From NCBI RefSeq assembly GCF_018861145.1, contig NZ_JAHKQT010000038.1, forward strand, positions 51,198-115,197: a DNA stretch of 64,000 bases, given 5' to 3'. Shown piece by piece: positions 17,814 through 27,891 of this stretch. A program made the position numbers and the translations under genes. The notes beneath the pieces are model-generated. The model ran no database searches, was not told where the DNA came from, and saw nothing but the letters and a program-made list of their open reading frames with translations. The DNA comes from Poseidonibacter lekithochrous (GTDB taxonomy: Bacteria > Campylobacterota > Campylobacteria > Campylobacterales > Arcobacteraceae). Numbering within the stretch: position 1 is the first letter of the stretch; every line of letters begins with the position of its first letter.

Positions 17814-19155
17814 ATTGTTTGATGATAGTACAATTGTAGCCATTGCAACTGCAAATGGTATAGGTTCAATTTCTATAGTTAGATTATCAGGAGCATCATC
17901 TCTTGATATTGCCTCTAAAATCACAAAAAAACCACAATTTCAACCTAGACTTGCAACCTTAACTTCTTTATATAGTATTGAAGATGAAATGATTGATGAA
18001 GCTTTAATAATTTACTTTAAAGCACCATTTTCTTTTACAGGGGAAGATGTAGTAGAGTTTCAATGTCATGGTGGTGTTGCTATTGCTAATATGATTGTAA
18101 ATGAAGCTTTAAAAAGAGGTGCTCGATTAGCAAACCCTGGTGAGTTTTCTAAAAGAGCATTTTTAAATAATAAGATTGATTTATCAAAAGCTGAAGCAAT
18201 TTCAAAAATTATTGAAGCTAGAAGTGAAGATGCTGTTAAATTATTAGCAAGACAATTAAAAGGTGAATTAACTTCTTTTGTAAATGATATTAGAGAAGAT
18301 TTACTATTTATGTTAGCTTATACAGAAGTTTCAATTGATTATGCAGAGGATGATTTACCATCTGATATTTTTGAACAAATAAAAACTAAGATGGATAAGA
18401 TAATTGTTAAATTATCTAATACTTTAGATGCTAGTAAAAGACGAGAAGGGATGATTGAAGGCTTTAAAGTAGCAATTATTGGAAAACCAAATGTTGGGAA
18501 GTCGTCATTACTTAATAAGCTTTTAAATTATGATAGAGCAATTATCTCAGATATTGCAGGAACTACTAGAGATACAATTGAAGAATCAGTTAAAATTGGA
18601 ACTCATATAATCAAAATAGTAGACACAGCAGGTATTAGAAATGCTTCTGATGTAATCGAGCAAATTGGTATTGAAAAATCGATAGAAGCTATTTCTGAAG
18701 CTGATATTGTTATTGCATTATTTGATAACAGTAAAGTTTGTGATAACGAAGATGAAAAGATACTTGAACTTTTAAATGAAAATAAAAGTAAAGAAATTAT
18801 AAAAGTAATTAATAAATCTGATTTAGAAAGTAAGTTTGATACCCCACTAAAAAATGAATTTACTCAATTATCAACAAAAGAAGATATTAATCCACTTATT
18901 AAAAATATAGAAATAATTTTAGATTCAAATACGCATAGTGATGAAATGACATTAATTTCTAAAAGACAAGTAATTTCAGTAGAAGAAACGCTCTTTCATA
19001 TAAGACAATCTATTCAGCCTTTGGATAGTGGAGAATTAGAGTTTTTTGCGCATCATATAACTGAAGCTGTAGAAAATATTTCAAATATTACAAGACCTTA
19101 TGATAATGATCAAATGTTAGATGTTATGTTTGGAGAGTTTTGTTTAGGTAAGTAA
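17788..19155 (+). CDS. mnmE: MnmE, tRNA modification GTPase
   Basis: With MnmG it installs the 5-carboxymethylaminomethyl group on wobble uridine 34 of tRNA. An N-terminal folate-binding domain (TIVAIATANGIGSISIVRLSG) leads to a helical domain with an inserted G domain: G1 GKPNVGKS near residue 232, GTTRD and DTAG. The invariant C-terminal FCLGK carries the catalytic cysteine. At 455 residues it is full length. ATG 17788 overlaps jag; a TTG at 17815 is a possible alternative. It is the last gene of the operon before a hairpin. Confidence 0.95.
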   Translation: MSTKVKNNKLFDDSTIVAIATANGIGSISIVRLSGASSLDIASKITKKPQFQPRLATLTSLYSIEDEMIDEALIIYFKAPFSFTGEDVVEFQCHGGVAIANMIVNEALKRGARLANPGEFSKRAFLNNKIDLSKAEAISKIIEARSEDAVKLLARQLKGELTSFVNDIREDLLFMLAYTEVSIDYAEDDLPSDIFEQIKTKMDKIIVKLSNTLDASKRREGMIEGFKVAIIGKPNVGKSSLLNKLLNYDRAIISDIAGTTRDTIEESVKIGTHIIKIVDTAGIRNASDVIEQIGIEKSIEAISEADIVIALFDNSKVCDNEDEKILELLNENKSKEIIKVINKSDLESKFDTPLKNEFTQLSTKEDINPLIKNIEIILDSNTHSDEMTLISKRQVISVEETLFHIRQSIQPLDSGELEFFAHHITEAVENISNITRPYDNDQMLDVMFGEFCLGK

Positions 19156-19161
19156 AAAAGT

Positions 19162-19197
19162 ATAAATAAAAGTAAATTATGCATTACTTTTATTTAT
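19162..19197. terminator. Bidirectional hairpin between mnmE and the SixA-like gene
   Basis: A perfect 14-bp inverted repeat (19162-19175 with 19184-19197) with an 8-base loop. Its right arm contains the stop codon of the convergent minus-strand gene, so it can end both transcripts. Confidence 0.7.
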
Positions 19198-19672
19198 CAG
19201 GTAAAATATATGAAACTAATTTTGCATTTTCTTTTCCTATATCAATCCATGAATTACAGTCAAATTCTATTTCCATAACTCCCCCAACTTCAAATTTCTC
19301 TTTAAAGTCTATTAATGTAATTGCTAAAGCGGTTAAAGAAGGATTATGACCAATTAAAATCATAGTATCAACTGTATCAAATGTATAAGAGATTGTTTCT
19401 ATAAGTTCATTAACAAAAGCTAAATATAAAACTTCATTATACATAATTGACTTATCATAGTTCAATATATCTGCAAATACTTCTGCTGTTTGTCTTGTTC
19501 TTACTGCTGGACTTGAAACAATTAAATCTGTTTTAATAGATTTGCTACTAAGTTTTTGAGCAATTTGTTTTGCTTCATCTAAACCTTCTTGACTTAATTC
19601 TCTATCATAATCATCTTGCCCTGATTTCACTTGCGCTTTATGTGTGTGTCTTACAATGTACAGTTTTTTCAT
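19190..19672 (-). CDS. SixA-like histidine phosphatase family protein
   Basis: A 160-residue phosphoglycerate-mutase-superfamily protein with the catalytic RHT at residues 8-10 (YIVRHTHK, where most members have RHG), a second arginine in SSPAVRTRQTAE, and ILIGHNP with the second catalytic histidine. Size and layout match SixA, which dephosphorylates phosphohistidine in proteins. Three histidine kinases lie in this window, but whether this enzyme acts on any of them cannot be told. It is monocistronic, convergent to mnmE. Confidence 0.85.
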   Translation of the reverse strand: MKKLYIVRHTHKAQVKSGQDDYDRELSQEGLDEAKQIAQKLSSKSIKTDLIVSSPAVRTRQTAEVFADILNYDKSIMYNEVLYLAFVNELIETISYTFDTVDTMILIGHNPSLTALAITLIDFKEKFEVGGVMEIEFDCNSWIDIGKENAKLVSYILPDK

Positions 19673-19995
19673 ATTAGTTCTCTTTATACTTAATACTAAT
19701 CATTTTAAAGAAATAATCCTTTTTATATAATAAAAGCTATTGGCTATTGTAAATAATCAATAGTAGTGTGTAATATTTACAAGTTTTTATTAAAATAGTT
19801 AATAATTATTTTATTATTTACAAATAATAGTTTTGTATTTGTTTAAATCGAGTATTTGTAAAATAAATAATTAAAATATGCTTTAATAAAAGAATTAAGA
19901 TTATTTTAAAATTTATTATAATAATTTTTTCTTTAAAAAAAATATAGTTTATAGTTTAATATTTGTATAATAAAAAAAATTTAAGGTTATTAAAC
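19673..19995. other. Gene-free region with repeated ATTTACAA octamers
   Basis: About 320 very A+T-rich bases between two divergently transcribed genes. No frame in it resembles a gene. It carries four copies of ATTTACAA or its complement: 19747-19754 (inverted), 19775-19782, 19817-19824 and 19857-19864 (inverted). The last two are the cores of a 13-bp perfect inverted repeat (19815-19827 with 19854-19866). A TATAAT at 19967-19972 is the likely -10 of the 5'-nucleotidase gene. Confidence 0.5.
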
Positions 19996-20910
19996 GTGGG
20001 ATATGATTTAAATAAAAAACTAGTTATTGCAATTTCTTCTAGAGCACTATTTAATTTAGAAGAAGAGAATAAAATATTTGAAGAAAAAGGTTTAGATGAT
20101 TACTATAAATATCAAATTGAAAATGAAGACATTCAAATTGCACAAGGAACTGGTTTCAGACTTGTAAATAATTTATTAAAGATTAATGAAGATTTTCCAG
20201 AAGATAAACAAGTTGAAGTAATTATTATGTCAAGAAATAATTCAGCAACTTCATTACGAATTACAAAGTCAATTCAGAAATATAATTTGGATATTCAACG
20301 TTCAGCTTGGACTGGTGGAAATGATATCGCAAAATATTTAAAACCCTTTAAAGTTGATTTATTTTTATCTGCAAATGAAGAAGATGTTCAAAATGCAATA
20401 AATGAAGGAATTGCATCTGCTAGAATTTTACCTTATGAAAATATAAATAATGAATTTTCAAATCAAGTAAAAATTGCCTTTGATGGTGATGCTGTTTTAT
20501 TTTCTGAAGAATCGGAAGTTATTTATAAAACTCAAGGATTAGAAGCATTTTTAGAACATGAAAAAAAGAATGTTTCTAATGCAATGAAAGATGGACCCTT
20601 TGCACAATTACTAAGAGTAATTTCAAACATCCAAGCTAAATATCCACAAGAGCAAACTCCAATTAGAACAGCACTTATAACAGCTAGGAACTCACCTGCT
20701 CATGAAAGAGTTATAAGAACTTTGTCTGATTGGAATGTACGACTAGATGAAGCTTTTTTCCTAGGTGGTGTGGATAAATATGAAGTTGTAAAAGCATTTG
20801 GTGCTGATATTTTCTTTGATGATCAAGATGTTCATTTAGAAACAACATCAAAACAAACTCCAAGTGCTAAAGTATTATATAAAGAAGAATCAATTTTAAA
20901 TAGAATTTAG
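19996..20910 (+). CDS. 5'-nucleotidase (cytosolic 5'-nucleotidase I-like family)
   Basis: Resembles the cN-I-type 5'-nucleotidase family: conserved stretches LVIAISSRALFNLEEE, VIIMSRNNSATSLRI, SAWTGGN, KIAFDGDAVLFS and AFFLGGVDK, with the usual acidic metal-binding residues. It should release phosphate from nucleoside monophosphates. I place the start at the GTG at 19996, nine bases after AAGG. The in-frame TTG at 19963 precedes a TATAAT box, so it would lie outside the transcript. It is single-gene with a long upstream region. Confidence 0.88.
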   Translation: MGYDLNKKLVIAISSRALFNLEEENKIFEEKGLDDYYKYQIENEDIQIAQGTGFRLVNNLLKINEDFPEDKQVEVIIMSRNNSATSLRITKSIQKYNLDIQRSAWTGGNDIAKYLKPFKVDLFLSANEEDVQNAINEGIASARILPYENINNEFSNQVKIAFDGDAVLFSEESEVIYKTQGLEAFLEHEKKNVSNAMKDGPFAQLLRVISNIQAKYPQEQTPIRTALITARNSPAHERVIRTLSDWNVRLDEAFFLGGVDKYEVVKAFGADIFFDDQDVHLETTSKQTPSAKVLYKEESILNRI

Positions 20911-20970
20911 TTTAATATTTATTAACTTTTCTTTATTACAATTGTAAATATATAAATAAAAAGGAATATT

Positions 20971-21816
20971 ATGGAACAAGCAAAAACTGTATTTTTATTA
21001 ACTTCACTAACTGTATTATTTGTTTTTATTGGTTTCTCATTTGGAGGAACTACAGGAATGCTAATAGCATTTTTATTAGCAGGTGGAATGAACTTTTATG
21101 CATATTATTATTCAGATACTCAAGTTTTAAAACATTATAATGCTACTCCACTTGAAGATAAGAGACATCCTGTTTATCAAATTACTCAAAAATTAGTTAA
21201 AAAAGCAGGGCTACCAATGCCTAAAGTTTATTTAATTCCAGATCATACGCCAAATGCATTTGCAACGGGAAGAAACCATGAAAATGCAGTAGTTGCTGTT
21301 ACTATGGGTTTATATGAAATGTTAAATGAAAAAGAGCTAGAAGGTGTTATTGCTCATGAATTATCACATGTAAAACATTATGATATTTTAGTTGGAACAA
21401 TTGCAGCTGTATTTGCAGGAGCAATTGCCATGATTGCAAATATGATGCAGTTTGGAGCAATGTTTGGAGGTAATAGACAAAATTCAAATCCTATTATGAT
21501 GATTTTAATGGCAATACTTTTGCCTCTAGCTGCTTCAATTATACAAATGACTGTTAGTCGAAGTAGAGAATATATGGCTGATGAAGGAGCTGCTAGAATG
21601 ACAGGAGATGCTAGTGGTTTACAAAGTGCATTGTCAAAGTTGGAAAACTATGCAAGAGGTGGACATCAAATACATAATGCTACAGAACAAACTGCACATA
21701 TGTTTATCATTAATCCTTTCTCCGGATTAAAATCCACTTTTGGAGGATTGTTTAGAACACATCCTACAACTGAAGATAGAATTGCAAGATTAGAAGAATT
21801 GAAAAGAGAATTGTAA
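20971..21816 (+). CDS. htpX: HtpX-like M48 zinc metalloprotease
   Basis: A 281-residue inner-membrane protease for quality control of membrane proteins. Two N-terminal membrane helices are followed by HELSH (residues 129-133), two further hydrophobic segments, and [15 protein letters not shown], which supplies the third zinc ligand. An AAAGGA site precedes the ATG. The stop overlaps the start of a tiny membrane protein gene (TAATG). No CpxR-like site was recognised. Confidence 0.95.
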   Translation: MEQAKTVFLLTSLTVLFVFIGFSFGGTTGMLIAFLLAGGMNFYAYYYSDTQVLKHYNATPLEDKRHPVYQITQKLVKKAGLPMPKVYLIPDHTPNAFATGRNHENAVVAVTMGLYEMLNEKELEGVIAHELSHVKHYDILVGTIAAVFAGAIAMIANMMQFGAMFGGNRQNSNPIMMILMAILLPLAASIIQMTVSRSREYMADEGAARMTGDASGLQSALSKLENYARGGHQIHNATEQTAHMFIINPFSGLKSTFGGLFRTHPTTEDRIARLEELKREL

Positions 21817-21932
21817 TGGAAATGAATACTATTGAAATTGTTATATCGTCAGTTTTTGTAATATCAGTACTTGCATTTTTGTATTTTAATGTTATTGGAC
21901 CATTTTTAGATAAGAAGTATAAGAAAAAGTAG
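21816..21932 (+). CDS. 38-residue single-pass membrane protein coupled to htpX
   Basis: A short frame beginning at the TAATG overlap with htpX encodes one hydrophobic helix of about 20 residues (IVISSVFVISVLAFLYFNV) with a strongly basic tail (DKKYKKK). It ends seven bases before a terminator hairpin, so it fits exactly in the htpX transcript. I know no family for it. The coupled start, membrane-helix composition and position argue that it is translated, perhaps as a partner or regulator of HtpX. Confidence 0.6.
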   Translation: MEMNTIEIVISSVFVISVLAFLYFNVIGPFLDKKYKKK

Positions 21933-21938
21933 AATAAA

Positions 21939-21966
21939 AAAGCAATTCTAATAGAAGAATTGCTTT
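21939..21966. terminator. Bidirectional hairpin between htpX and aroC
   Basis: A perfect 11-bp stem (AAAGCAATTCT at 21939 with its complement at 21956-21966) with A- and T-runs on the two sides, between convergent transcripts. Confidence 0.75.
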
Positions 21967-21975
21967 AAGTTAAAT

Positions 21976-23048
<1,073 letters not shown>

Positions 23049-23052
<4 letters not shown>

Positions 23053-23729
23053 TTTTCATTACCTTTTAAAATATCAATAGCAATTTTTGCAACTGCTTGT
23101 TGTGCAAGTTTTTTACTTTTACCTTTTGCTTTTCCATAAGTTTCATCATCAATCCAAATAGAAACTTCAAACTCTTTCTTATGGTCAGGACCAAAAGAAG
23201 CTTCAATTCTATATTCAGGAATGGAACCAAATCTAGCTTGAGTTATTTCTTGTAAAGCTGTTTTGTAATCTGAGAATAAAACATCTAGATTAATTTTATC
23301 GTATGATTCATCTAATAATTCAAGAATAATTGGTTTTAAAGCTTCTAATCCAGATTCTAAATAAACTGCACCCATAATTGCTTCAAAAGCATCTGAAAGA
23401 ATAGAAGCTTTTGTTCTTCCTTTATTTCTCTCTTCCGCACTTGAGATAAAAATATATTCACCTAATTTAATATGATTTGCAAGTCTTGTAAATCCAGTTT
23501 CATTTACTAAAGAAGCTCTTATTTTAGATAGTTCTCCTTCATTTGATTTTGGAAATTTTAAAAATAAAAACTCTCCAACAATCAAGTTTAAGACAGCATC
23601 TCCTAGAAATTCTAATCTTTCATTATTATATGGTTTTTTATAACTTTTGTGTGTAAGTGCTTCGATTATCAGATTTTTATCTTTAAACTGATAACCCAAA
23701 CACTTTTCTAATTTCGAATAATCGCTCAT
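23049..23729 (-). CDS. rnc: RNase III
   Basis: A double-strand-specific endoribonuclease for rRNA and mRNA processing. The signature [14 protein letters not shown] is followed by the second acidic cluster [15 protein letters not shown], then a C-terminal double-stranded RNA-binding domain (about 155-222) ending [17 protein letters not shown]. It has 226 residues. It is followed by aroC with a four-base overlap. In C. jejuni I recall rnhA lying just upstream; here only 77 non-coding bases separate rnc from the TPR gene. Confidence 0.97.
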
Positions 23730-23806
23730 TGTCCTACTTTCCTTAAATTTTTTATTGTTTTTTTAATAATAAAGTGAAGATTATATCACATCTTTCATTT
23801 ATTTTA

Positions 23807-24856
23807 TTATTGTAATGATTGTATTGCTTGGTCTAAAGATTTACTTAATGTATGATTTACATTAAATGTCAAAATATTATGACAATGAGGGCATCTATTA
23901 TCATAAATTGGATGAGTATGTTTACATGAACTACAAATAAACTCAAAATCTAATGTTGCAGTTACTTCTTTTGAATATTTATGAAGTAATATTAAAATAT
24001 TAAAAATGAAATCTTGACTATGATCTATTGTATCTAAATAACCTTTTGCATTATATAATTCAACTAAAAATTCATTATTTGAAACTTTTTTAAAATCAAT
24101 ATCATCAATATTTAGATACCACATCAAATCAATAAAAGATTTTGCATCAAACTCTTCAACGTGATTCCAAAAATATTCTTTGTTAAATTGCAATAAAAAT
24201 TGTACAAATAGTCTTTGAATATTTTTATCTTTTTTATATATTTTATGTAAAAGTTCTATTCTTTTATCATATGAATATAAAGGGTCGTTTAATATAATAA
24301 GTGCATCTAAATATGTTTGATCTTTTGTAACATTTTTATTAAGTTCTTCTAAGCAAGTTGTAATTTCTTTTGCTTTTTTGTAATCTTTTAATTTTTCATA
24401 AATTAGAAGTAAATATGTTAATGTTTCTTTATTTCTTGGAGAAAATTTTAATATTCGTAAAAATACATCTTTTGATCTTTGTAAAAAACCACCTTTAAAA
24501 TAAGTAGTTCCAAGTAGTTGTAAAAGTTCTTCTTTTTTAACTCTATCATTTACATGTTCAAGTAGTGTTAAATAAACGTTTATAGCTTTATTGTAATCAC
24601 CTTTATGTAAAAATGTAGAAGCTAATAATAGTATTGAATCAAAGGGTAAGTTGTATGTCTTATATAAGTGAACATAATCGTCTTCTTTAAGTTTCCCTAA
24701 TTCAAATCTACGAGATAACTTTCTATAATCTTTTCTAGCAATTCTTTCTCTGTAAATTCCATAAGAGTATGCAAGAAATGAAATTATAAATACAAGTGCA
24801 ACTAGTATTATTACACCGAACAATGGGTCTCTATATTCTAAAACTATATTATCCAC
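23807..24856 (-). CDS. LapB/YciM-like TPR protein with C-terminal zinc ribbon
   Basis: A 349-residue protein with an N-terminal membrane helix (VIILVALVFIISFLAYSYGIY), TPR repeats over about 60-300, and a terminal CSSC-CPHC metal-binding module. This is the architecture of LapB (YciM), which in E. coli regulates LpxC turnover and lipopolysaccharide assembly; the function here is by analogy only. It starts at a GTG with AAGG six bases upstream. It is divergent from dnaG across an 82-base region with an inverted repeat. Confidence 0.75.
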   Translation of the reverse strand: MDNIVLEYRDPLFGVIILVALVFIISFLAYSYGIYRERIARKDYRKLSRRFELGKLKEDDYVHLYKTYNLPFDSILLLASTFLHKGDYNKAINVYLTLLEHVNDRVKKEELLQLLGTTYFKGGFLQRSKDVFLRILKFSPRNKETLTYLLLIYEKLKDYKKAKEITTCLEELNKNVTKDQTYLDALIILNDPLYSYDKRIELLHKIYKKDKNIQRLFVQFLLQFNKEYFWNHVEEFDAKSFIDLMWYLNIDDIDFKKVSNNEFLVELYNAKGYLDTIDHSQDFIFNILILLHKYSKEVTATLDFEFICSSCKHTHPIYDNRCPHCHNILTFNVNHTLSKSLDQAIQSLQ

Positions 24857-24887
24857 TTTATGCCTTATTTATATCTTTGAATAGATA

Positions 24888-24933
24888 AGCACTTTATCAT
24901 AAAAGTACATATAAAAAAATAAAGTGCTATAAT
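24888..24933 (+). promoter_or_regulatory. Inverted repeat and -10 element before dnaG
   Basis: AGCACTTTAT (24888-24897) and ATAAAGTGCT (24919-24928) are perfect 10-bp arms separated by 21 bases. The right arm abuts TATAAT (24928-24933). The dnaG ATG follows only five bases later with no Shine-Dalgarno site, so the message may be leaderless. The repeat lies between two divergent genes and could control either. Confidence 0.5.
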
Positions 24934-24938
24934 CGCAA

Positions 24939-26576
24939 ATGATTAAAAAAGAGTCCATTGAAAATTTGAAAAACAACCTTGATATTGTTGATGTAATTTC
25001 GCAGTTTATTGAAGTAAAGAAATCAGGTGCAAACTTTAAAGCATGTTGTCCATTTCATGGAGAGACAACTCCTTCATTTGTAGTAAGTCCTGCAAAACAA
25101 ATATATCACTGCTTTGGGTGTGGAGTAGGTGGTGATTCTATTAAATTTGTAATGGAATATGAAAAACTATCTTATCCTGAAGCCATTGAAAAATTAGCTT
25201 CGATGAATAATGTAAATTTAGAATATGATAATGTAAATACGAAACAACAAGATATAAGAATATTAGAAGATGTAAATAAATTTTATCAAAAGCTATTTGT
25301 AAATAATAATACTGCTAAAAAATATATAAATTCAAGAGGAATCTCAGAATTCTCAATTGAAAAATTTGAAATAGGTTATGCTCCCACGTCAGGTGACACT
25401 ATTAATTTTTTAAAGTCCAATCATTATAATTTAACCGATGCAATTGATTTGGGTGTAATTGATACGGGAACAAATGGTTTATATTCAAGGTTTATTGAAA
25501 GAATTACTTTTCCTATTTATGGAATAAATGGGAAAATGGTTGGTTTTGGTGGACGAACAATTACAGGACATAATGCGAAGTATGTAAACTCACCACAAAC
25601 AAAAGTCTTTAATAAATCACGTTTACTTTATGGATATCATTTAGCAAAAGAACACATTTATAAAAAGAACCAATTAATTGTATGTGAAGGTTACTTAGAT
25701 GTAATTATGCTTCATCAAGCTGGTTTTAACACAGCAGTAGCAACACTAGGAACTGCACTTACTAAAGACCACTTACCACTAGTAAGAAGAGGCGAACCTA
25801 AAATAATTTTAGCATATGATGGAGATAAAGCAGGACTTACAGCTGCTTTTAAAGCTTCCGTTATGTTAAGTCAAGGTGAATTTGAAGGTGGAGTTGTAAT
25901 TTTTGGTGAAGGCGTGGATCCTGCTGATATGGTAAAAGAAGGTAAAATAGAAGAGTTAAATCAAATCTTTTCAAGTCCACAAGCTTTTATCCCTTATAGT
26001 ATTGATTATATTATTGATAAATATGAAATTAATAACCCATCACAAAAACAAAAAGCTTTAACTGAAGCAAATGATTACTTAAAATCATTAAGTCCTCTTA
26101 ATCAAGATGAGTATAAAAGATATATCGCACAAAAATTAAATATTAGAGAAAATAGAGTAAGTGTAAATAATGATGTAAGTCATAGACCTATTGATTCTAA
26201 CTTAACAAAAATAGATATAGCAGAACTATGTATAATAAAATCTATTTTAGAAAAACCATCAAGATTAGATTCTGTTTTGGATATAGTAGATGCTTCAATG
26301 TTTGAAGCACATAAAAATGAGTTTGATTTAGTATTAAATGATATTAGTAATATTTCATTAAATTCAATTACATTAAATGAAAAGTTAGAAAATTATGATG
26401 ATGAAAGATTAAATCAAGAACTACTTACACTTTTATATAAATTCTATTCAAATAAATTAACAGCTATCTCTTATGATAAAAGTTATGATTTTAGAGAAAA
26501 AGCAAATTTAATACGAAAAATCAAAGATAATATTTATCAGTTAAAACAGGGTAAACTAGTTAGTTATAATTTATAA
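24939..26576 (+). CDS. dnaG: DNA primase
   Basis: Makes RNA primers at the replication fork. An N-terminal CHC2 zinc domain (Cys37, His40, Cys58, Cys61) is followed by the catalytic core with a TOPRIM domain (VCEGYLDVI, then AYDGDKAG) and a short C-terminal helicase-binding region. At 545 residues it is on the small side for DnaG, which is usual in this phylum. The initiator ATG follows a TATAAT by five bases. Confidence 0.96.
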   Translation: MIKKESIENLKNNLDIVDVISQFIEVKKSGANFKACCPFHGETTPSFVVSPAKQIYHCFGCGVGGDSIKFVMEYEKLSYPEAIEKLASMNNVNLEYDNVNTKQQDIRILEDVNKFYQKLFVNNNTAKKYINSRGISEFSIEKFEIGYAPTSGDTINFLKSNHYNLTDAIDLGVIDTGTNGLYSRFIERITFPIYGINGKMVGFGGRTITGHNAKYVNSPQTKVFNKSRLLYGYHLAKEHIYKKNQLIVCEGYLDVIMLHQAGFNTAVATLGTALTKDHLPLVRRGEPKIILAYDGDKAGLTAAFKASVMLSQGEFEGGVVIFGEGVDPADMVKEGKIEELNQIFSSPQAFIPYSIDYIIDKYEINNPSQKQKALTEANDYLKSLSPLNQDEYKRYIAQKLNIRENRVSVNNDVSHRPIDSNLTKIDIAELCIIKSILEKPSRLDSVLDIVDASMFEAHKNEFDLVLNDISNISLNSITLNEKLENYDDERLNQELLTLLYKFYSNKLTAISYDKSYDFREKANLIRKIKDNIYQLKQGKLVSYNL

Positions 26577-26587
26577 TTTATAACTAA
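26560..26587 (+). terminator. Hairpin at the dnaG stop
   Basis: TTAGTTATAA (26560-26569) and TTATAACTAA (26578-26587) form a perfect 10-bp stem that includes the stop codon. No T-run follows, so it may stabilise the 3' end rather than terminate efficiently. Confidence 0.45.
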
Positions 26588-26665
26588 TATATAGAATTAA
26601 TTTCTATTCTAGATTCTTTTTTGTAGAATACTAAAAAAGTTATCTAAAATATAAGAGGAAAAGAT

Positions 26666-27049
26666 ATGAAATTAGTACAAAGTGATAATTTACCAGCAGC
26701 AATAGGCCCATATTCTCCTGCAGTTAAAAATAATGGGTTAGTTTATACATCAGCACAAGTTCCAATAACACTTGATGGTACAATGGTTGAACGAGATATT
26801 AAAGTTCAAACTAGACAAGTATTATCAAACTTAAGAACATTATTAGAAGACGCAGATAGTGGAATGGAACAAGTTATAAAAGTATCAGTATATTTAGAAA
26901 ATATTGATGATTTTGGAATTGTAAATGTATTATTTGCAGAGGCTTTTGGAGAACATAAGCCAGCAAGAAGTACAATTTCAACAAATGGATTACCACAAAA
27001 TTCACTTATAATGATTGACTGTGTTGCACTTGCTGCAGATTATAGATAA
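26666..27049 (+). CDS. ridA: RidA family reactive enamine/imine deaminase
   Basis: A 127-residue RidA/YjgF protein that hydrolyses reactive imines released by PLP enzymes, forming a trimer. It shows LPAAIGPYSPAV at the N-terminus, VYTSAQVPI, and the C-terminal signature ARSTISTNGLP with the conserved arginine. Site AGAGGAA precedes the ATG. It is single-gene between dnaG and the rplU operon. Confidence 0.93.
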   Translation: MKLVQSDNLPAAIGPYSPAVKNNGLVYTSAQVPITLDGTMVERDIKVQTRQVLSNLRTLLEDADSGMEQVIKVSVYLENIDDFGIVNVLFAEAFGEHKPARSTISTNGLPQNSLIMIDCVALAADYR

Positions 27050-27077
27050 AAGATAATTGTCTTAAAGAAAGTTTAAA

Positions 27078-27115
27078 CTAACTTTAGATACTATTCACGT
27101 TCAAAATAAAGTTAG
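27078..27115 (+). promoter_or_regulatory. Inverted repeat in the rplU leader
   Basis: CTAACTTTA and TAAAGTTAG (9 bp, perfect) flank 20 bases, about 50 bases before rplU. It is a candidate leader structure for feedback by L21 or L27, but it is not matched to any known ribosomal leader family. Confidence 0.3.
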
Positions 27116-27165
27116 CATTAATAAAATGAAGTTAACACAAGAGAAGTTAATTTAGAGGAATAAAA

Positions 27166-27483
27166 ATGTACGCAATTATCAAATGTGGTGGAAAACAGTA
27201 TAAAGTTTCTGAAGGTGATATCTTAGACATTGATTATACTGGTAAAGCTGCAAAAGAAACATTAGAAATTACTGATGTATTAGCTGTAAACAACGGTGAA
27301 TTAGTTACAGGTGATGCTGTATCAAATGCTAAAGTTGAAGCAGAAGTAGTATTAGATGGTACAGGTGTAAATAGAGATAAAAAAGTTATTATTTACAAAA
27401 AAAGAAGAAGAAAAGATTCTAAGTTAAAAAGAGGTTTTAGAAAAAGCTTCACTAAAATTAGAATTACTAAAATCGCTGCGTAA
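27166..27483 (+). CDS. rplU: Ribosomal protein bL21
   Basis: A 105-residue large-subunit protein: it opens [14 protein letters not shown], has [16 protein letters not shown] near the C-terminus, and matches the bL21 pattern and length. It starts the rplU-rpmA pair, 26 bases before rpmA. Site AGAGGAA precedes the ATG. Confidence 0.97.
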   Translation: MYAIIKCGGKQYKVSEGDILDIDYTGKAAKETLEITDVLAVNNGELVTGDAVSNAKVEAEVVLDGTGVNRDKKVIIYKKRRRKDSKLKRGFRKSFTKIRITKIAA

Positions 27484-27509
27484 GCACAATCAAGTTAAGG
27501 AGATAAACT

Positions 27510-27764
27510 ATGGCACATAAGAAAGGTCAAGGAAGTACACAGAATAATAGAGATTCAGCTGGAAAAAGACTTGGTGTGAAAAAATATGGTGGTGAAGTTG
27601 TAAGATCTGGTAATATTATTATTAGACAAAGAGGTACTAAAGTTCATGTTGGACAAAATGTTGGTATCGGAAAAGATCATACAATTTATGCTTTAATTGA
27701 CGGTGTTGTTAAATTCGAAGTTAAAGATAAAAAAAGAAAGAAAGTTTCAGTTTACGCTTCGTAA
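27510..27764 (+). CDS. rpmA: Ribosomal protein bL27
   Basis: An 84-residue large-subunit protein near the peptidyl transferase centre. [20 protein letters not shown] is the standard bL27 N-terminus, without the cleaved extension seen in Firmicutes. It is followed by a strong terminator that separates the ribosomal genes from obgE. Confidence 0.97.
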   Translation: MAHKKGQGSTQNNRDSAGKRLGVKKYGGEVVRSGNIIIRQRGTKVHVGQNVGIGKDHTIYALIDGVVKFEVKDKKRKKVSVYAS

Positions 27765-27790
27765 TTCTGAATTTTTTTGAGTTTTTAAGT

Positions 27791-27824
27791 AGGGTGTTAG
27801 CATATGCTGGCACCCTTTTTTTTT
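27791..27824 (+). terminator. Terminator after rpmA
   Basis: A 12-bp stem from AGGGTGTTAGCA to TGCTGGCACCCT (two GT wobbles) runs into nine Ts at 27816-27824. It is a typical rho-independent terminator. Confidence 0.9.
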
Positions 27825-27891
27825 ATACAAAATGGAAAATAAAAAGTTAATATAGTGTTGATTTTTTATTTTTCACAAAAGTGAGGTTAAA

